Position numbers and translations under genes: made by a program. The notes under the pieces were generated by a model that did not search any database, was not told the origin of the DNA, and saw only the letters and a list, made by a program, of their open reading frames with translations. 36,528 nt of DNA from an uncultured Gilliamella sp. (GTDB lineage: Bacteria > Pseudomonadota > Gammaproteobacteria > Enterobacterales > Orbaceae). The stretch lies in contig CALYPG010000028.1 of the NCBI GenBank assembly GCA_945271295.1, forward strand, positions 1 through 36,528, in the 5' to 3' direction. This document shows positions 1 to 7,169 of the stretch, piece after piece. Each line of letters begins with the position of its first letter. Positions within the stretch are counted from its first letter, which is position 1.

Positions 1-257
1 TTTTTATTGTCACCATTATTTTAGTTAAGATTCGCACTTAGTATTTGAATTCAAGGACGGGATTTTTGTTCTTTGAAGCTTATTAAACAGAGGTAAAAAG
101 ATAAATCTACATTATTAGATATTTGGGATATTAGCATGTTTAACCCAGAAATAATGCAAATTACGACAATCCTAAAAAATAGAAATATTTAGTTAGCAAA
201 AGGGATGTCAGATGCTGATCTTAAAAAAGTTGAACTACACTGATCCTCGCCGAAATA

Positions 258-389
258 TCAGATAGTACTTACCTTTATAATCTTGTTGTTTTGGTAATAC
301 TGTTGTTCATATTGTTCTTGTGAATGACTGATATTTAAGAATAATAACAATAGGAAAAATTTAAAAAAGAGCTTTTTAACTAAACTCAA
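258..389 (-). pseudogene. Signal-peptide stub of a lost exported protein
   Basis: A 43-codon frame begins with TTG three bases after the stop of the upstream 95-residue gene. It reads a short basic start, a strongly hydrophobic stretch (LFFKFFLLLLFL) and a likely cleavage site near SHS-QEQ, then only about 20 Gln/Tyr/Asn-rich residues before a stop. This looks like the first exon-length piece of a secreted or periplasmic protein whose body was lost. No good ribosome binding site is visible apart from possible coupling to the upstream stop. It could also be a chance frame in AT-rich DNA. Positions 1-257 hold no gene I recognise; a plus-strand frame at about 100-230 is broken by stops. Confidence 0.3.
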
Positions 390-392
390 TAT

Positions 393-680
393 TTAAAAAG
401 GTAAAGTACCTCTCATTCCTTTAAAAAAGGCAGGATTGATTCCAATTTTGTTAAAATAATCAAAAGCATCATTTAAGTTATCAAATGTATATATTCCTTC
501 ATTGCCATAATCTTCTATAGAATCCATTTTAGACTCAAGAATAAAAAATAAATAAGTCATATAATTACCATTAATTTTTTTTAAAGCATATTGATAATAA
601 TATCTTTCTCCATTTATTATTTTGATTTCTTCAAAACCTCTGACTTTCCCATGTTCAATTGCAGCAATTAATCTATTCAT
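393..680 (-). CDS. Small hypothetical protein, probable orphan immunity protein
   Basis: A 95-residue cytosolic-type protein without signal peptide, rich in aromatic and charged residues, ending in GTLPF. I do not recognise the family. It starts 26 bases after the stop of the 162-residue gene upstream, with a GGAAA-type ribosome binding site, so the two are probably one transcript. Its position at the downstream end of Rhs debris, its size and its lack of any catalytic-looking motif fit an immunity protein for a polymorphic toxin, but no matching toxin fragment is visible immediately upstream. The immunity role is inference from context only. Confidence 0.55.
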   Translation of the reverse strand: MNRLIAAIEHGKVRGFEEIKIINGERYYYQYALKKINGNYMTYLFFILESKMDSIEDYGNEGIYTFDNLNDAFDYFNKIGINPAFFKGMRGTLPF

Positions 681-706
681 TAAGATTTTTTCCGATTATA
701 ACTATA

Positions 707-1195
707 TTAAAATGGTATTTCTATTTTTTTATTAAGTTTTTCTTCAAAAAGTTCTGATAACTTCTGAAAAACTTTTTTCCATTCATTTATAAATTCTAGC
801 TTGGAAACTTTTACGTTAAAATCAGGCGATAACTTTCTTTCTTTCCCTTTATCGCTCTCCTTACCTTTTGTATATGACAGATTAACTTCTGCATCATTAA
901 CATTATAATATAAATAAATATCACGGCCTTGCTCACAAAACCAAATATAATCTTCACCAACCCAACTAGATTTAACTCTATGAATAAAAATAATAATTTC
1001 ATCAAGATTCAAAGAAAAATCAGAATAAAGATCAAGATATATTAAATGTTGTTTATCTAACTCTATAGTTATTTCACCATCAATATAACGACTTAACTCT
1101 TCCAAAGAATATTGGAATGGAGTAAGTTCTTCATCTAAATATTCATCGATATCACCTAGCGTTTCTTTATTCTTAACTTCAAAACATATATACAT
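707..1195 (-). CDS. Hypothetical protein, probable Rhs-associated immunity protein
   Basis: A 162-residue soluble acidic protein (starts MYICFEVKNK) with no signal peptide and no motif I can name. It begins 13 bases after the stop of a short toxin-tail frame (1209-1307) and uses an AGGTGAT ribosome binding site lying within that spacer. A short gene placed immediately behind the last codons of a toxin is the classic position of an Rhs/CDI-type immunity gene. The gene is intact although the toxin in front of it has been reduced to about 32 codons. Function is inferred from position; the family is unknown to me. Confidence 0.6.
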   Translation of the reverse strand: MYICFEVKNKETLGDIDEYLDEELTPFQYSLEELSRYIDGEITIELDKQHLIYLDLYSDFSLNLDEIIIFIHRVKSSWVGEDYIWFCEQGRDIYLYYNVNDAEVNLSYTKGKESDKGKERKLSPDFNVKVSKLEFINEWKKVFQKLSELFEEKLNKKIEIPF

Positions 1196-1208
1196 ATTTA
1201 ATCACCTA

Positions 1209-1307
1209 TTATATACGGATAAGCTGTTTCTCACTGATTATAACTCTTACTATATCTGTAGATTTTGTTGTTCCGTCAGGATAATAAACTTTAGATGATT
1301 TTGATAC
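1209..1307 (-). pseudogene. Toxin C-terminal tail stub
   Basis: A 32-codon open stretch (VSKSSKVYYPDGTTKSTDIV and on to a double stop TAA TAG) lies between an Rhs core scrap and the 162-residue gene. It has no start codon and is out of frame with the Rhs scrap before it. I read it as the last residues of a deleted toxin domain, kept because it abuts the immunity gene. Toxin type cannot be told from so short a piece. Confidence 0.45.
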
Positions 1308-1360
1308 CTGTAGTTGGCTCGCCAGACAATCTCACCTTGCTCATTAAATTGATCTGTAGG
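1301..1360 (-). pseudogene. Rhs core fragment
   Basis: The minus strand reads PTDQFNEQGEIVWRANYRYQ, which matches the Rhs core consensus P-x-E-L-x-(D/N)-x-x-G-x-I-V-W-x-A-x-Y. This is 20 residues of a protein family normally over 1000 residues long, so it is a remnant. It runs into the toxin tail in a different frame, meaning the junction has a frameshift or is a deletion scar. Confidence 0.65.
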
Positions 1361-1375
1361 TAAAGATGATGAAAA

Positions 1376-1402
1376 CCGGAAAGTCTAAAAAGAACTTTCC
1401 GG
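1376..1402 (-). terminator. Rho-independent terminator after the HNH toxin/immunity pair
   Basis: Perfect 9-bp inverted repeat CCGGAAAGT / ACTTTCCGG with a 9-base loop. On the minus strand the stem is followed by TTTT. It lies 10 bases past the stop of the 151-residue gene, so it would end that transcript. Confidence 0.6.
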
Positions 1403-1412
1403 CTTTGGACTA

Positions 1413-1868
1413 TTAAAGTTGACCATAAATATCTTTTAGTTCAGAGGCATATTTTTTGTAACTAGGAATTCGTAAAGCTTTTAAATAACCATCTAATCCT
1501 TTTGGATCGTTTTTCAAAAAAAAGTATTCAATGAGATAACTAATTAAAAAAGTTTTATAAAAAGGTGATCTTTCTATTAAAACATCCTTATCTTCTTCAT
1601 CCTCATTATATTCATCAACGTCATCTTCTATATTTAATAATTTTAGTTCAACATATCTAATTAATTTATCAACATCCTCTACACAGAGTGTCAATAATTT
1701 ATCCAGTCCAATATTAGATTTATTTATCATACCAGCATCAATATTAAACATTTGGCTTTCTGGCTCTTCATCGCTAAAATCCAACTGTAAAGTCAAGATA
1801 GTTCTGTTCAATAAATTGATATAACTTTCTGATTTAACAAAATTTCTTACATCATTCGTTGTTACCAT
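1413..1868 (-). CDS. Probable immunity protein for the HNH nuclease toxin
   Basis: A 151-residue soluble, strongly acidic protein (run EDDVDEYNEDEEDKDV in the middle), as is common for immunity proteins that block nuclease active sites. I do not recognise the family. Its ATG overlaps the toxin stop by seven bases (ATGGTAA), so the two are translationally coupled. A terminator follows directly. What is seen: size, acidity, overlap. What is inferred: it neutralises the nuclease encoded just upstream. Confidence 0.65.
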   Translation of the reverse strand: MVTTNDVRNFVKSESYINLLNRTILTLQLDFSDEEPESQMFNIDAGMINKSNIGLDKLLTLCVEDVDKLIRYVELKLLNIEDDVDEYNEDEEDKDVLIERSPFYKTFLISYLIEYFFLKNDPKGLDGYLKALRIPSYKKYASELKDIYGQL

Positions 1869-2212
1869 GAATTTGTACCTTTAATTATTTTAAATAGATT
1901 GAATCCAGTATGACGATATGGATCCATAGAAGCATGCCCCCAAGGCGTAGCTTTTTCAAGATTCCATATTTCATGCGTTTTTTGAGAACCTCCTCGCTGA
2001 GGCAAGTATTTATGATGGATTTCCATTGGTTCATTTTTTATCTCAAGCTTACGTTTTCTTGGGTAATAAACTTGAATTTTCATCTTAGGCGCAAGACCTC
2101 TAGCCATCCGGGCTTGGTTCCTCGGTGAATATTTACTTCCATTAACCTTTGCTTCATTTTTCCAGAAATTTTTCCTAACTGTTGACCAACAAATCCATCC
2201 CCAAGGGGCCAT
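1862..2212 (-). pseudogene. HNH-type nuclease tip of a broken Rhs toxin
   Basis: An open frame of 116 residues carrying the C-terminal toxin of an Rhs protein. It opens in the Rhs junction (PNPLGWMAPWGW in the extended frame), where the normal DPxG self-cleavage motif is changed: the aspartate is alanine. Residues 30-105 carry an HNH-like nuclease pattern: EIHH (64-67), PQRGG, N84, then TPWGHASMDPYRHTG with H93 and H101. HH-type nucleases of this kind are common Rhs tips. The toxin domain appears whole, but the Rhs core upstream is interrupted by a stop and a frameshift, so it can no longer be made as part of a full Rhs protein. Internal initiation at this ATG could in principle give a free cytosolic toxin. 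Coupled to the immunity gene by a 7-base overlap. Confidence 0.65.
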
Positions 2213-2330
2213 CCACCCTAGCGGATTAGGTGCATACTGGTAAAGATTAAATCATCCACCAGTCCTATCGGATTAGGCTGGGTAAATCAGCCTGTTTGTG
2301 GAGAATAATACCAGAACATATTATAATGTT
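2213..2330 (-). pseudogene. Rhs core C-terminal fragment with stop and frameshift
   Basis: On the minus strand the sequence reads YNMFWYYSPQTG-stop-FTQPNPIGLVDD and then, in another frame, [12 protein letters not shown]. This is the signature end of an Rhs core ([33 protein letters not shown] type). There is an in-frame stop after QTG and one frameshift before NLYQYAP. The second frame continues into the HNH nuclease tip. So the fragment shows the original fusion and how it was broken. Confidence 0.75.
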
Positions 2331-2500
2331 ACCTGATATTATTGTCGAAATATTACCTGACAAGTGGCGAATGAAGCAGGATTTAACACCGACTAGCCTG
2401 CCAAGCAGCGCATTATGCCCGGCTGCATCATCACCCGGCAGGATAACTGCAAACTGTGGTTTTTATTACAGCAACTCAGTCCCCCCGTTTGATGAACACG
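2311..2500. repeat. Direct repeat, copy 1 (Rhs junction plus SymE remnant)
   Basis: Aligns with 2957-3146 at an offset of 646 bases. Both copies begin with the Rhs core codons for a YN-F-YY type motif on the minus strand and continue into the SymE-like remnant on the plus strand. The copies differ at many positions, so the duplication is old. Confidence 0.6.
2335..2492 (+). pseudogene. SymE-like toxin remnant, copy 1
   Basis: Plus strand, read across one frameshift: DKWRMKQ, then GFNTD-stop-PAKQRIMPGCII followed by TRQDNCKLWFLL. This matches the core of SymE-type proteins (G-x-W-L-x-x-A-G-F-x-T-G then R-V/I-M-P-G-C-I/L-V/I-I). There is a stop inside and a frame change, so it is dead. It lies antisense to the Rhs scraps and is repeated at 2981-3150. 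Confidence 0.55.
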
Positions 2501-2537
2501 CCACCATTCGCTGGCTGGCACATATTTTAATAACAAG

Positions 2538-2837
2538 TTAGAACTTGATTTTTTGTCCTTTCGCAGGCAGTAATTCATTAATTGAAAAACCGAGTGATAT
2601 TAAATACTCAGACATTTTTTCATACTTTTCAAAACAACGTATATCATGAATAACAGTCTCCGTATCAAATGGATTTAAGTCATAACATTTGGTTATTTGA
2701 TAGAAAGATTTATATTTTCCTTCTTTAAATGTTACAGCAACAAAAGTGAACTGAATAACATTATCTGATAAATCTTCTGCTACTTCTTTCTGTAAAGTTC
2801 GCCCTAACCTAATATATTCATCTTTAGTGTATTTCAT
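2538..2837 (-). CDS. Hypothetical protein, probable orphan immunity protein
   Basis: A 99-residue soluble protein (MKYTKDEYIRLGRTLQKEVA...) of unknown family. Its ATG lies one base after the TGA of a 39-codon toxin tail, and the ribosome binding site (AGGAAAG) is inside that tail, so its translation would have been coupled to the toxin. Intact, whereas the toxin ahead is nearly gone. Position and size support an immunity role; sequence alone does not identify a target. Confidence 0.6.
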   Translation of the reverse strand: MKYTKDEYIRLGRTLQKEVAEDLSDNVIQFTFVAVTFKEGKYKSFYQITKCYDLNPFDTETVIHDIRCFEKYEKMSEYLISLGFSINELLPAKGQKIKF

Positions 2838-2838
2838 A

Positions 2839-2973
2839 TCACTTTCCTATCGCTATATGAACAATATCTTTTGCACCATCTGCCCCTCTATTTATGTCTA
2901 TATGAGGATACTCATGCCATTCTGGTCCCAGCTTATGCATAATCGGCCACCATCTACCTGAACGTATTCTAAT
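2839..2973 (-). pseudogene. Toxin C-terminal tail stub next to Rhs junction
   Basis: The reading frame ending at 2839 carries RSGRWWPIMHKLGPEWHEYP followed by HIDINRGADGAKDIVHIAIGK and a stop. This looks like the true end of a toxin (compact, basic, His/Trp-rich). Just upstream, in another frame, the codons read LH-stop-NTFR, a trace of the Rhs LHYNTFRYY motif. The longer open frame to 3051 runs antisense through the SymE remnant and that part is not real. Toxin family not recognised. Confidence 0.45.
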
Positions 2974-3146
2974 GTAATCTGGTATTATTGTCGAAATATT
3001 GCCCGACAAGTGGCTGAAACAGGCTGGCTTTAATACTGGCCAGCTTGTCAAGCGTCAAGCCGCGAATTATGCCCAGCTGCATCATCATCCGGCAGGATAC
3101 CTGCAAACTCTGATTTTTACTACAGACACTCAGCAAGTCCCCGTTT
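2957..3146. repeat. Direct repeat, copy 2 (Rhs junction plus SymE remnant)
   Basis: Second copy of the unit at 2311-2500, diverged. It again joins an Rhs-core trace on the minus strand to a SymE-like remnant on the plus strand. Confidence 0.6.
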
Positions 3147-3150
3147 GAAA
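2981..3150 (+). pseudogene. SymE-like toxin remnant, copy 2
   Basis: Plus strand reads IIVEILPDKWLKQAGFNTGQ, then after a frame change RIMPSCIIIRQDTCKL and a stop. The WLKQAGFNTG and RIMPxCIII blocks are the SymE-type core. One frameshift separates them, and the C-terminal part is cut short. Better preserved than copy 1 but still broken. Confidence 0.6.
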
Positions 3151-3239
3151 AACACGTCATTGCCGCTGGATAACCCTGTTCCCCGGGGGATTAATATAAC
3201 GGATAGATAAGGATGATAAAAGTTGGAATGATTGTTAAG

Positions 3240-3660
3240 ATTGCTTCCTCCCTCGTTTGGTAGTAACAATCATGAATTTTTGTGCAGCGTTACTGCGTAA
3301 CCCTAAGTGTTGTAAAACACGACTTATCGTTTTTTCTCAGACGTGAACCCCCTTTATTCCTCACATCATGAACTAAGCTCGGTGCACCTAAACGAGCTTT
3401 ATGATACCAATACTGCTTGTTAATATGCTTGGTCAGTGTTGTTGATTTACTTGGTCGTTTTAACCAAGCACAATAATCCGTTGTTGCTCTGGCGTTAATT
3501 TACGGCAACTAGTTTTATTGGGGCAAGTTACCTTACTCATTTAGGGTTGATTTACCTACGCCAAGATGGTTGGTTAGCTCACTTATTGAATGGTGTGCAT
3601 TTGTGAATAGATAATCAACGGAAGGTTGTTTGAATTCAAGACTAAATTTTTTGACCATGC
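3240..3660 (-). mobile_element. IS3-family insertion sequence remnant
   Basis: OrfA start is at 3658: MVKKFSLEFKQPSVDYLF..., with HHSISELTNHLGVGKSTL, the helix-turn-helix of IS3-type OrfA, stopping after 41 codons (3533). Downstream pieces of OrfB appear in changing frames: RPSKSTTLTKHI, YHKARLGAPSLVHDVR and, at about 3244-3327, ISRVLQHLGLRSNAAQKFM. Much of OrfA and all of the DDE core are missing, so it cannot move. A 10-bp inverted repeat (3228-3237 and 3264-3273, ATGATTGTTA/TAACAATCAT) lies at its far end; whether this is an old terminal structure is unclear. The 3147-3240 stretch holds nothing else I recognise. Confidence 0.75.
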
Positions 3661-3687
3661 TGTTTTCGCTTATAATTGTTATTTATA

Positions 3688-4428
3688 TCATAGTAGAGAC
3701 TTCTGTCTACTTTTTTGGCGAGGATAAGTCGATTTTTGCATGACTAACGTGTGATGATTAGTATTAAAAGTAATAATAATCTCGCCATCTGACTGCCTGT
3801 TGATACTAACGCCAGTAAAATCAGGTATTGTTAGCTTTGCGCCACATTCGACTAATGCAGTGTTACCAATGCCAATACAAAATGCTCCAGCTGCAACTGC
3901 CGAAGTTACGCCACTAGGTGAGTCTTCAAAGACTAAAGTTTGTTCTGACGGTAGATGTAAACGCTTTGCCGCTAAAATATAAGGGTCAGGGAATGGTTTT
4001 CCACGACTCACATCATCACGTTCAACAATAACCGAAATATATTTATCAACGCCGAGCATGGTTGTTACCCGATCAACTTTTTCGCGCCAGCCACTGGTTA
4101 CAATCCCAACATGAATGTTGGCTGCATGGAGTGCGGTGATTAACTGTGCCACTCCGGGAATTGGATCATAGGTTGCCGTATTTTCACAATCAATAATGTG
4201 AGCTTGAACTTTCTGCTGATCATCTATGGGCAGATCAGCAAAAAGTGCACGGATAGTATGTGGCCCGGGTTGCCCATGAATATGTTGCAGCATATCTTGT
4301 TCTGATATTGTTATACCATACATTTGAGCTGCTTCTAACCAAGCTTGTTCTATGACAGCATTAGAATCAATAAGTACGCCATCCATATCAAACAACACTG
4401 CCGCAATTTTAGGTATATGATTATTCAT
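3688..4428 (-). CDS. HAD-family sugar phosphatase (YfbT/HxpA-like)
   Basis: A 246-residue haloacid-dehalogenase-superfamily hydrolase. Motif I is VLFDMDGVLIDS with nucleophile D14 and acid D16; motif II TSG at 111-113; motif III K144 in RGKPFPDPY; motif IV FEDSPSG with E168/D169. An alpha-helical cap sits between residues 20 and 85, the subfamily IA arrangement seen in beta-phosphoglucomutase and in YfbT-type sugar phosphatases, and the DGEIII near the end also resembles YfbT. About 25 basic residues at the C-terminus exceed the usual length. Divergent from a LysR regulator 226 bases away, which may control it. Likely cytosolic dephosphorylation of small sugar phosphates; exact substrate not readable. 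Confidence 0.8.
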   Translation of the reverse strand: MNNHIPKIAAVLFDMDGVLIDSNAVIEQAWLEAAQMYGITISEQDMLQHIHGQPGPHTIRALFADLPIDDQQKVQAHIIDCENTATYDPIPGVAQLITALHAANIHVGIVTSGWREKVDRVTTMLGVDKYISVIVERDDVSRGKPFPDPYILAAKRLHLPSEQTLVFEDSPSGVTSAVAAGAFCIGIGNTALVECGAKLTIPDFTGVSINRQSDGEIIITFNTNHHTLVMQKSTYPRQKSRQKSLL

Positions 4429-4654
4429 TTATACTATCCTTATTTTATACATTATTGATCTTTCGAGAATTTCAACTGATTACACAATATTTTCTGGTAT
4501 TGCTTAAATTACGTTAATTTGATTATCAATTGTTATGAAAAACAATCCTATGCCAGCAAAACAGCAAAAGACTTGTTATCTTTATAGATTTTAAATGGTA
4601 TGATATGTTGGTTATTAGTAGCTGTATAATTCAATTTTTTTCTGGAATCTATAA
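4429..4654. promoter_or_regulatory. Divergent promoter region HAD phosphatase / LysR
   Basis: 226 bases between two divergently transcribed genes, very AT-rich. LysR-type proteins usually bind such spacers. A TATGAT box lies at about 4600, upstream of the LysR start. I cannot define operator bases with confidence. Confidence 0.35.
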
Positions 4655-5533
4655 ATGAAAGGAATAGATATAAAACTTCTAAACGCTTTTGTTACGTTGG
4701 TGAAAAAGGGCAATTACACAAATGCTGCTAAATCGCTGTTTTTAACACAACCGGCGTTATCGAAGCAGATAAAGACACTAGAAAAATTGACTAATGGACA
4801 GCTTTTTTTACGTGGTCGTCACGGTGCCACTTTAACTGCATTTGGGGAGCAACTTTACCCAAAGGCTAATGAAATTTTACAATCTCATGTTGAATTCTTA
4901 AATTATGCTAAACAATTGAATAACCCGAAACATGAAAAACTATTGATAGGATTTGGCATTTCTTCATTTCAAAATGTTCCACAATGGGTAAATCAATTTC
5001 GGCAACAATATCCAGAATGTGATGTAGAAATTAATCAACTGCCCTCTAGTATACAAATGAAAATGTTGCAAGAAGGGAATTTACATGCCGGATTTGTCAG
5101 AATGCCAATAACCAAAAATCTAGCGTCGCAAGTTATTCATGAAGAGGTATTAGTTTTGGCGGTACCAACGACATGTGATATTGATCCTTCCGATATGCAA
5201 CACATATTATCTGCTTATCCATTGTTGCAGTTAGATCCTTTAACCAATCCATGTCTAGCAGCGGAAACAAAATTATATCTACAAAATAACCTATTAATAG
5301 CTAATCAAGTTTCCATTATGGGAGATATGACGACTCTATTAGCGTTAGTTGCTGGCGGGAATGGAATTGCATTTTTGCCGCAAAGTGTGCAACATTTTTT
5401 ACCAGATGGCGTAAAACTACATATTCCATTTAAGAACCAAATTAACTGGGAAATTGGTGTAAGCTGGAATCCAGAGTTGACAAATTATTTTCGCGATGAC
5501 TTTCTTAAAATTGTATTGAACGATATAAGGTGA
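4655..5533 (+). CDS. LysR-family transcriptional regulator
   Basis: 292 residues, normal for the family. N-terminal winged helix-turn-helix at about residues 4-60: LLNAFVTLVKKGNYTNAAKS, then LFLTQPALSKQIKTLE and the wing LFLRGRHGATLT. From about residue 90 a periplasmic-binding-protein-like effector domain follows (LLIGFGISSF..., VAGGNGIAFLPQS near 240). No specific subfamily is recognisable, so the inducer is unknown. Its divergent neighbour is a HAD sugar phosphatase, and manA lies convergent downstream, which hints at a sugar-related signal, but that is inference. Confidence 0.9.
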   Translation: MKGIDIKLLNAFVTLVKKGNYTNAAKSLFLTQPALSKQIKTLEKLTNGQLFLRGRHGATLTAFGEQLYPKANEILQSHVEFLNYAKQLNNPKHEKLLIGFGISSFQNVPQWVNQFRQQYPECDVEINQLPSSIQMKMLQEGNLHAGFVRMPITKNLASQVIHEEVLVLAVPTTCDIDPSDMQHILSAYPLLQLDPLTNPCLAAETKLYLQNNLLIANQVSIMGDMTTLLALVAGGNGIAFLPQSVQHFLPDGVKLHIPFKNQINWEIGVSWNPELTNYFRDDFLKIVLNDIR

Positions 5534-5576
5534 TCTATTACCGAATCTTATTATCTGTTTTAACTTACTATCTTAA

Positions 5577-5626
5577 TAGTGATAACATTTGAGTTGGCTA
5601 ATGATTCCAACTAGTTGCTATCACTA
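5577..5626. terminator. Nested inverted repeat between convergent genes, possible terminator
   Basis: Outer arms TAGTGATA (5577-5584) and TATCACTA (5619-5626), inner arms AGTTGG (5592-5597) and CCAACT (5607-5612). It lies between the convergent LysR gene and manA. No clear T-run on either side, so a bidirectional terminator is only a guess. Confidence 0.35.
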
Positions 5627-5671
5627 AATTATAAATTCATGAAATTAGGCTCTAATGAGTTATTAGCATAT

Positions 5672-6859
5672 TTAATTAGCCACCTTAGCCAATACACCCG
5701 TGCCATTATAACTGTAATTTTCGGTAGCATAAGCGATAAACGCTGATTCACCAGTGGTTAGTGTTAATGATTGTGTTGGTGTTTTGATAGTAATATCACC
5801 TTGTATACAAAATAGAATCTGTGGGCTGGTGACAGGTTCAGATCTTGATTGATTATCACTTTGAATAATTTCAAATTTAAAATCAGATACCGGAATCGGG
5901 AAATCAGTTTTATTTTGGTTAATAATCGGTTTAGTGGTGAGTTGTTGTAATGGCACACTATTAAAATGAGTATTTTTAATCAATTCAGGAATATCGATAT
6001 GTTTTGACGTCAACCCCGCCCTTAATACATTATCCGAACTAGCCATAACTTCTAACCCAGTGCCTTGTAGATAAGCATGTGGGGTTTCCGCATATAAAAA
6101 CATAGCTTGACCGGGTTGCAATTCAATAACATTTAGAATTAAAGGCATGAATATGCCAATATCGTTGGGATATTCTTGTGCTAAAGTTTGCACTGTTAAA
6201 TAGGGTTCATCAGCACGTGATTTTATACTAGCTAACAATTGGCTAATCGCTTGTTGTTTTTGCTCGGATGAAAGGGAAAGTAATGCTTGAAAGAAGGATT
6301 TTAACTGATCCGGATTGCGGTTTTGTTGCAATTGTTGTAATTCATTGCTAATACTTGTGATATTGACTTGGCCAAACAACGTTATAATCTCATCAATCGG
6401 TCGAAATGAATTCATGGCTTTAAAGGGTGTTAAGGCATAGATAAGTTCAGGTTTATGATTAGGATCTTTATAATTTCGCAGCGGGGAATTAAGATCAATG
6501 CCCAGCTTATTTTCTCTATCAAAGCCTAGCTTAGCTTTTGCTCTTGTCGGATGAACTTGGATTGATAACGCTTTATTGGCGGCCAATATTTTGAATAAAT
6601 AAGGCAGACCATGAAAATGTTCCAAAGTGTTTTCACCTAAAGTTGCTAACGGATTTGTTGCAATGAGTTCATCTAGTTTAATGTTGTGATCGTCGGTAGT
6701 AACCGCCACAGAACACCCTAGTGGATGAGCCCCCATCCACATTTCGGCCATTGGTTGCTGGTTGGGATTTTTGATACCAAATAATAAGCTCATGCTGTCA
6801 AGGCTACCCCAAGCATAATTCTTAATAGCGTTTTTAAGTTTCCACATTGTTTGCTTCAT
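5672..6859 (-). CDS. manA: Mannose-6-phosphate isomerase, class I
   Basis: Interconverts mannose 6-phosphate and fructose 6-phosphate in the cytosol; zinc-dependent. 395 residues, the usual length. Zinc ligands by comparison with the E. coli enzyme: Q101 and H103 in IQVHP, E138 in NHKPELIYAL, and the His of ETPHAYLQGTG. The class I signature appears as VMASSDNVLRAGLTSKHIDI. The start is supported by AAGGATGCC upstream. It stands alone, convergent with the LysR gene and divergent from prfA. It would link mannose use and supply of mannose precursors for surface sugars. Confidence 0.95.
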   Translation of the reverse strand: MKQTMWKLKNAIKNYAWGSLDSMSLLFGIKNPNQQPMAEMWMGAHPLGCSVAVTTDDHNIKLDELIATNPLATLGENTLEHFHGLPYLFKILAANKALSIQVHPTRAKAKLGFDRENKLGIDLNSPLRNYKDPNHKPELIYALTPFKAMNSFRPIDEIITLFGQVNITSISNELQQLQQNRNPDQLKSFFQALLSLSSEQKQQAISQLLASIKSRADEPYLTVQTLAQEYPNDIGIFMPLILNVIELQPGQAMFLYAETPHAYLQGTGLEVMASSDNVLRAGLTSKHIDIPELIKNTHFNSVPLQQLTTKPIINQNKTDFPIPVSDFKFEIIQSDNQSRSEPVTSPQILFCIQGDITIKTPTQSLTLTTGESAFIAYATENYSYNGTGVLAKVAN

Positions 6860-7169
6860 ATTGGCATCCTTTTAAATTGGTTGAGTAATATCAATTATGT
6901 TACGTAAATGTATTAAATATACTCCAGACAAAAGTTGATGTAACTATCCTAAAGCTATTTTATTAATAAATTATTTCTTGTTAACAATATAATACTGTAA
7001 GCAATATATTATTTTAACCACTGATTACAACTGCAATAAGTTTAATAAATTTATAGTTAGTTTAAGCTGGAATTGCTAGCAGACAATCAGTCGCAACTAT
7101 ATTTTGCAAGTGATTAAGTATATAATGCCCAGCAAATTCAATTAATCATTATTAAAAATATAGATATTT
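6860..7169. promoter_or_regulatory. Divergent spacer manA / prfA with a candidate prfA promoter
   Basis: 310 bases without a gene. A TATAAT box at 7121-7126 lies 44 bases before the prfA start; the matching -35 is weak (TATATT 17 bases earlier). The rest is AT-rich and shows no other structure I can support. hemA, often upstream of prfA in enterobacteria, is absent. Confidence 0.4.

Noticed and set aside
1-257. Possible plus-strand gene fragment (DIWDISMFNPEIMQ and LAKGMSDADLKKVELH)
   Set aside because: Broken by stops, short, and not recognisable as any family; could be chance.
2839-3051. 70-codon minus-strand frame taken as one whole gene
   Set aside because: Its first half is antisense to the SymE-like remnant; only the last 40 or so codons look like a toxin tail.
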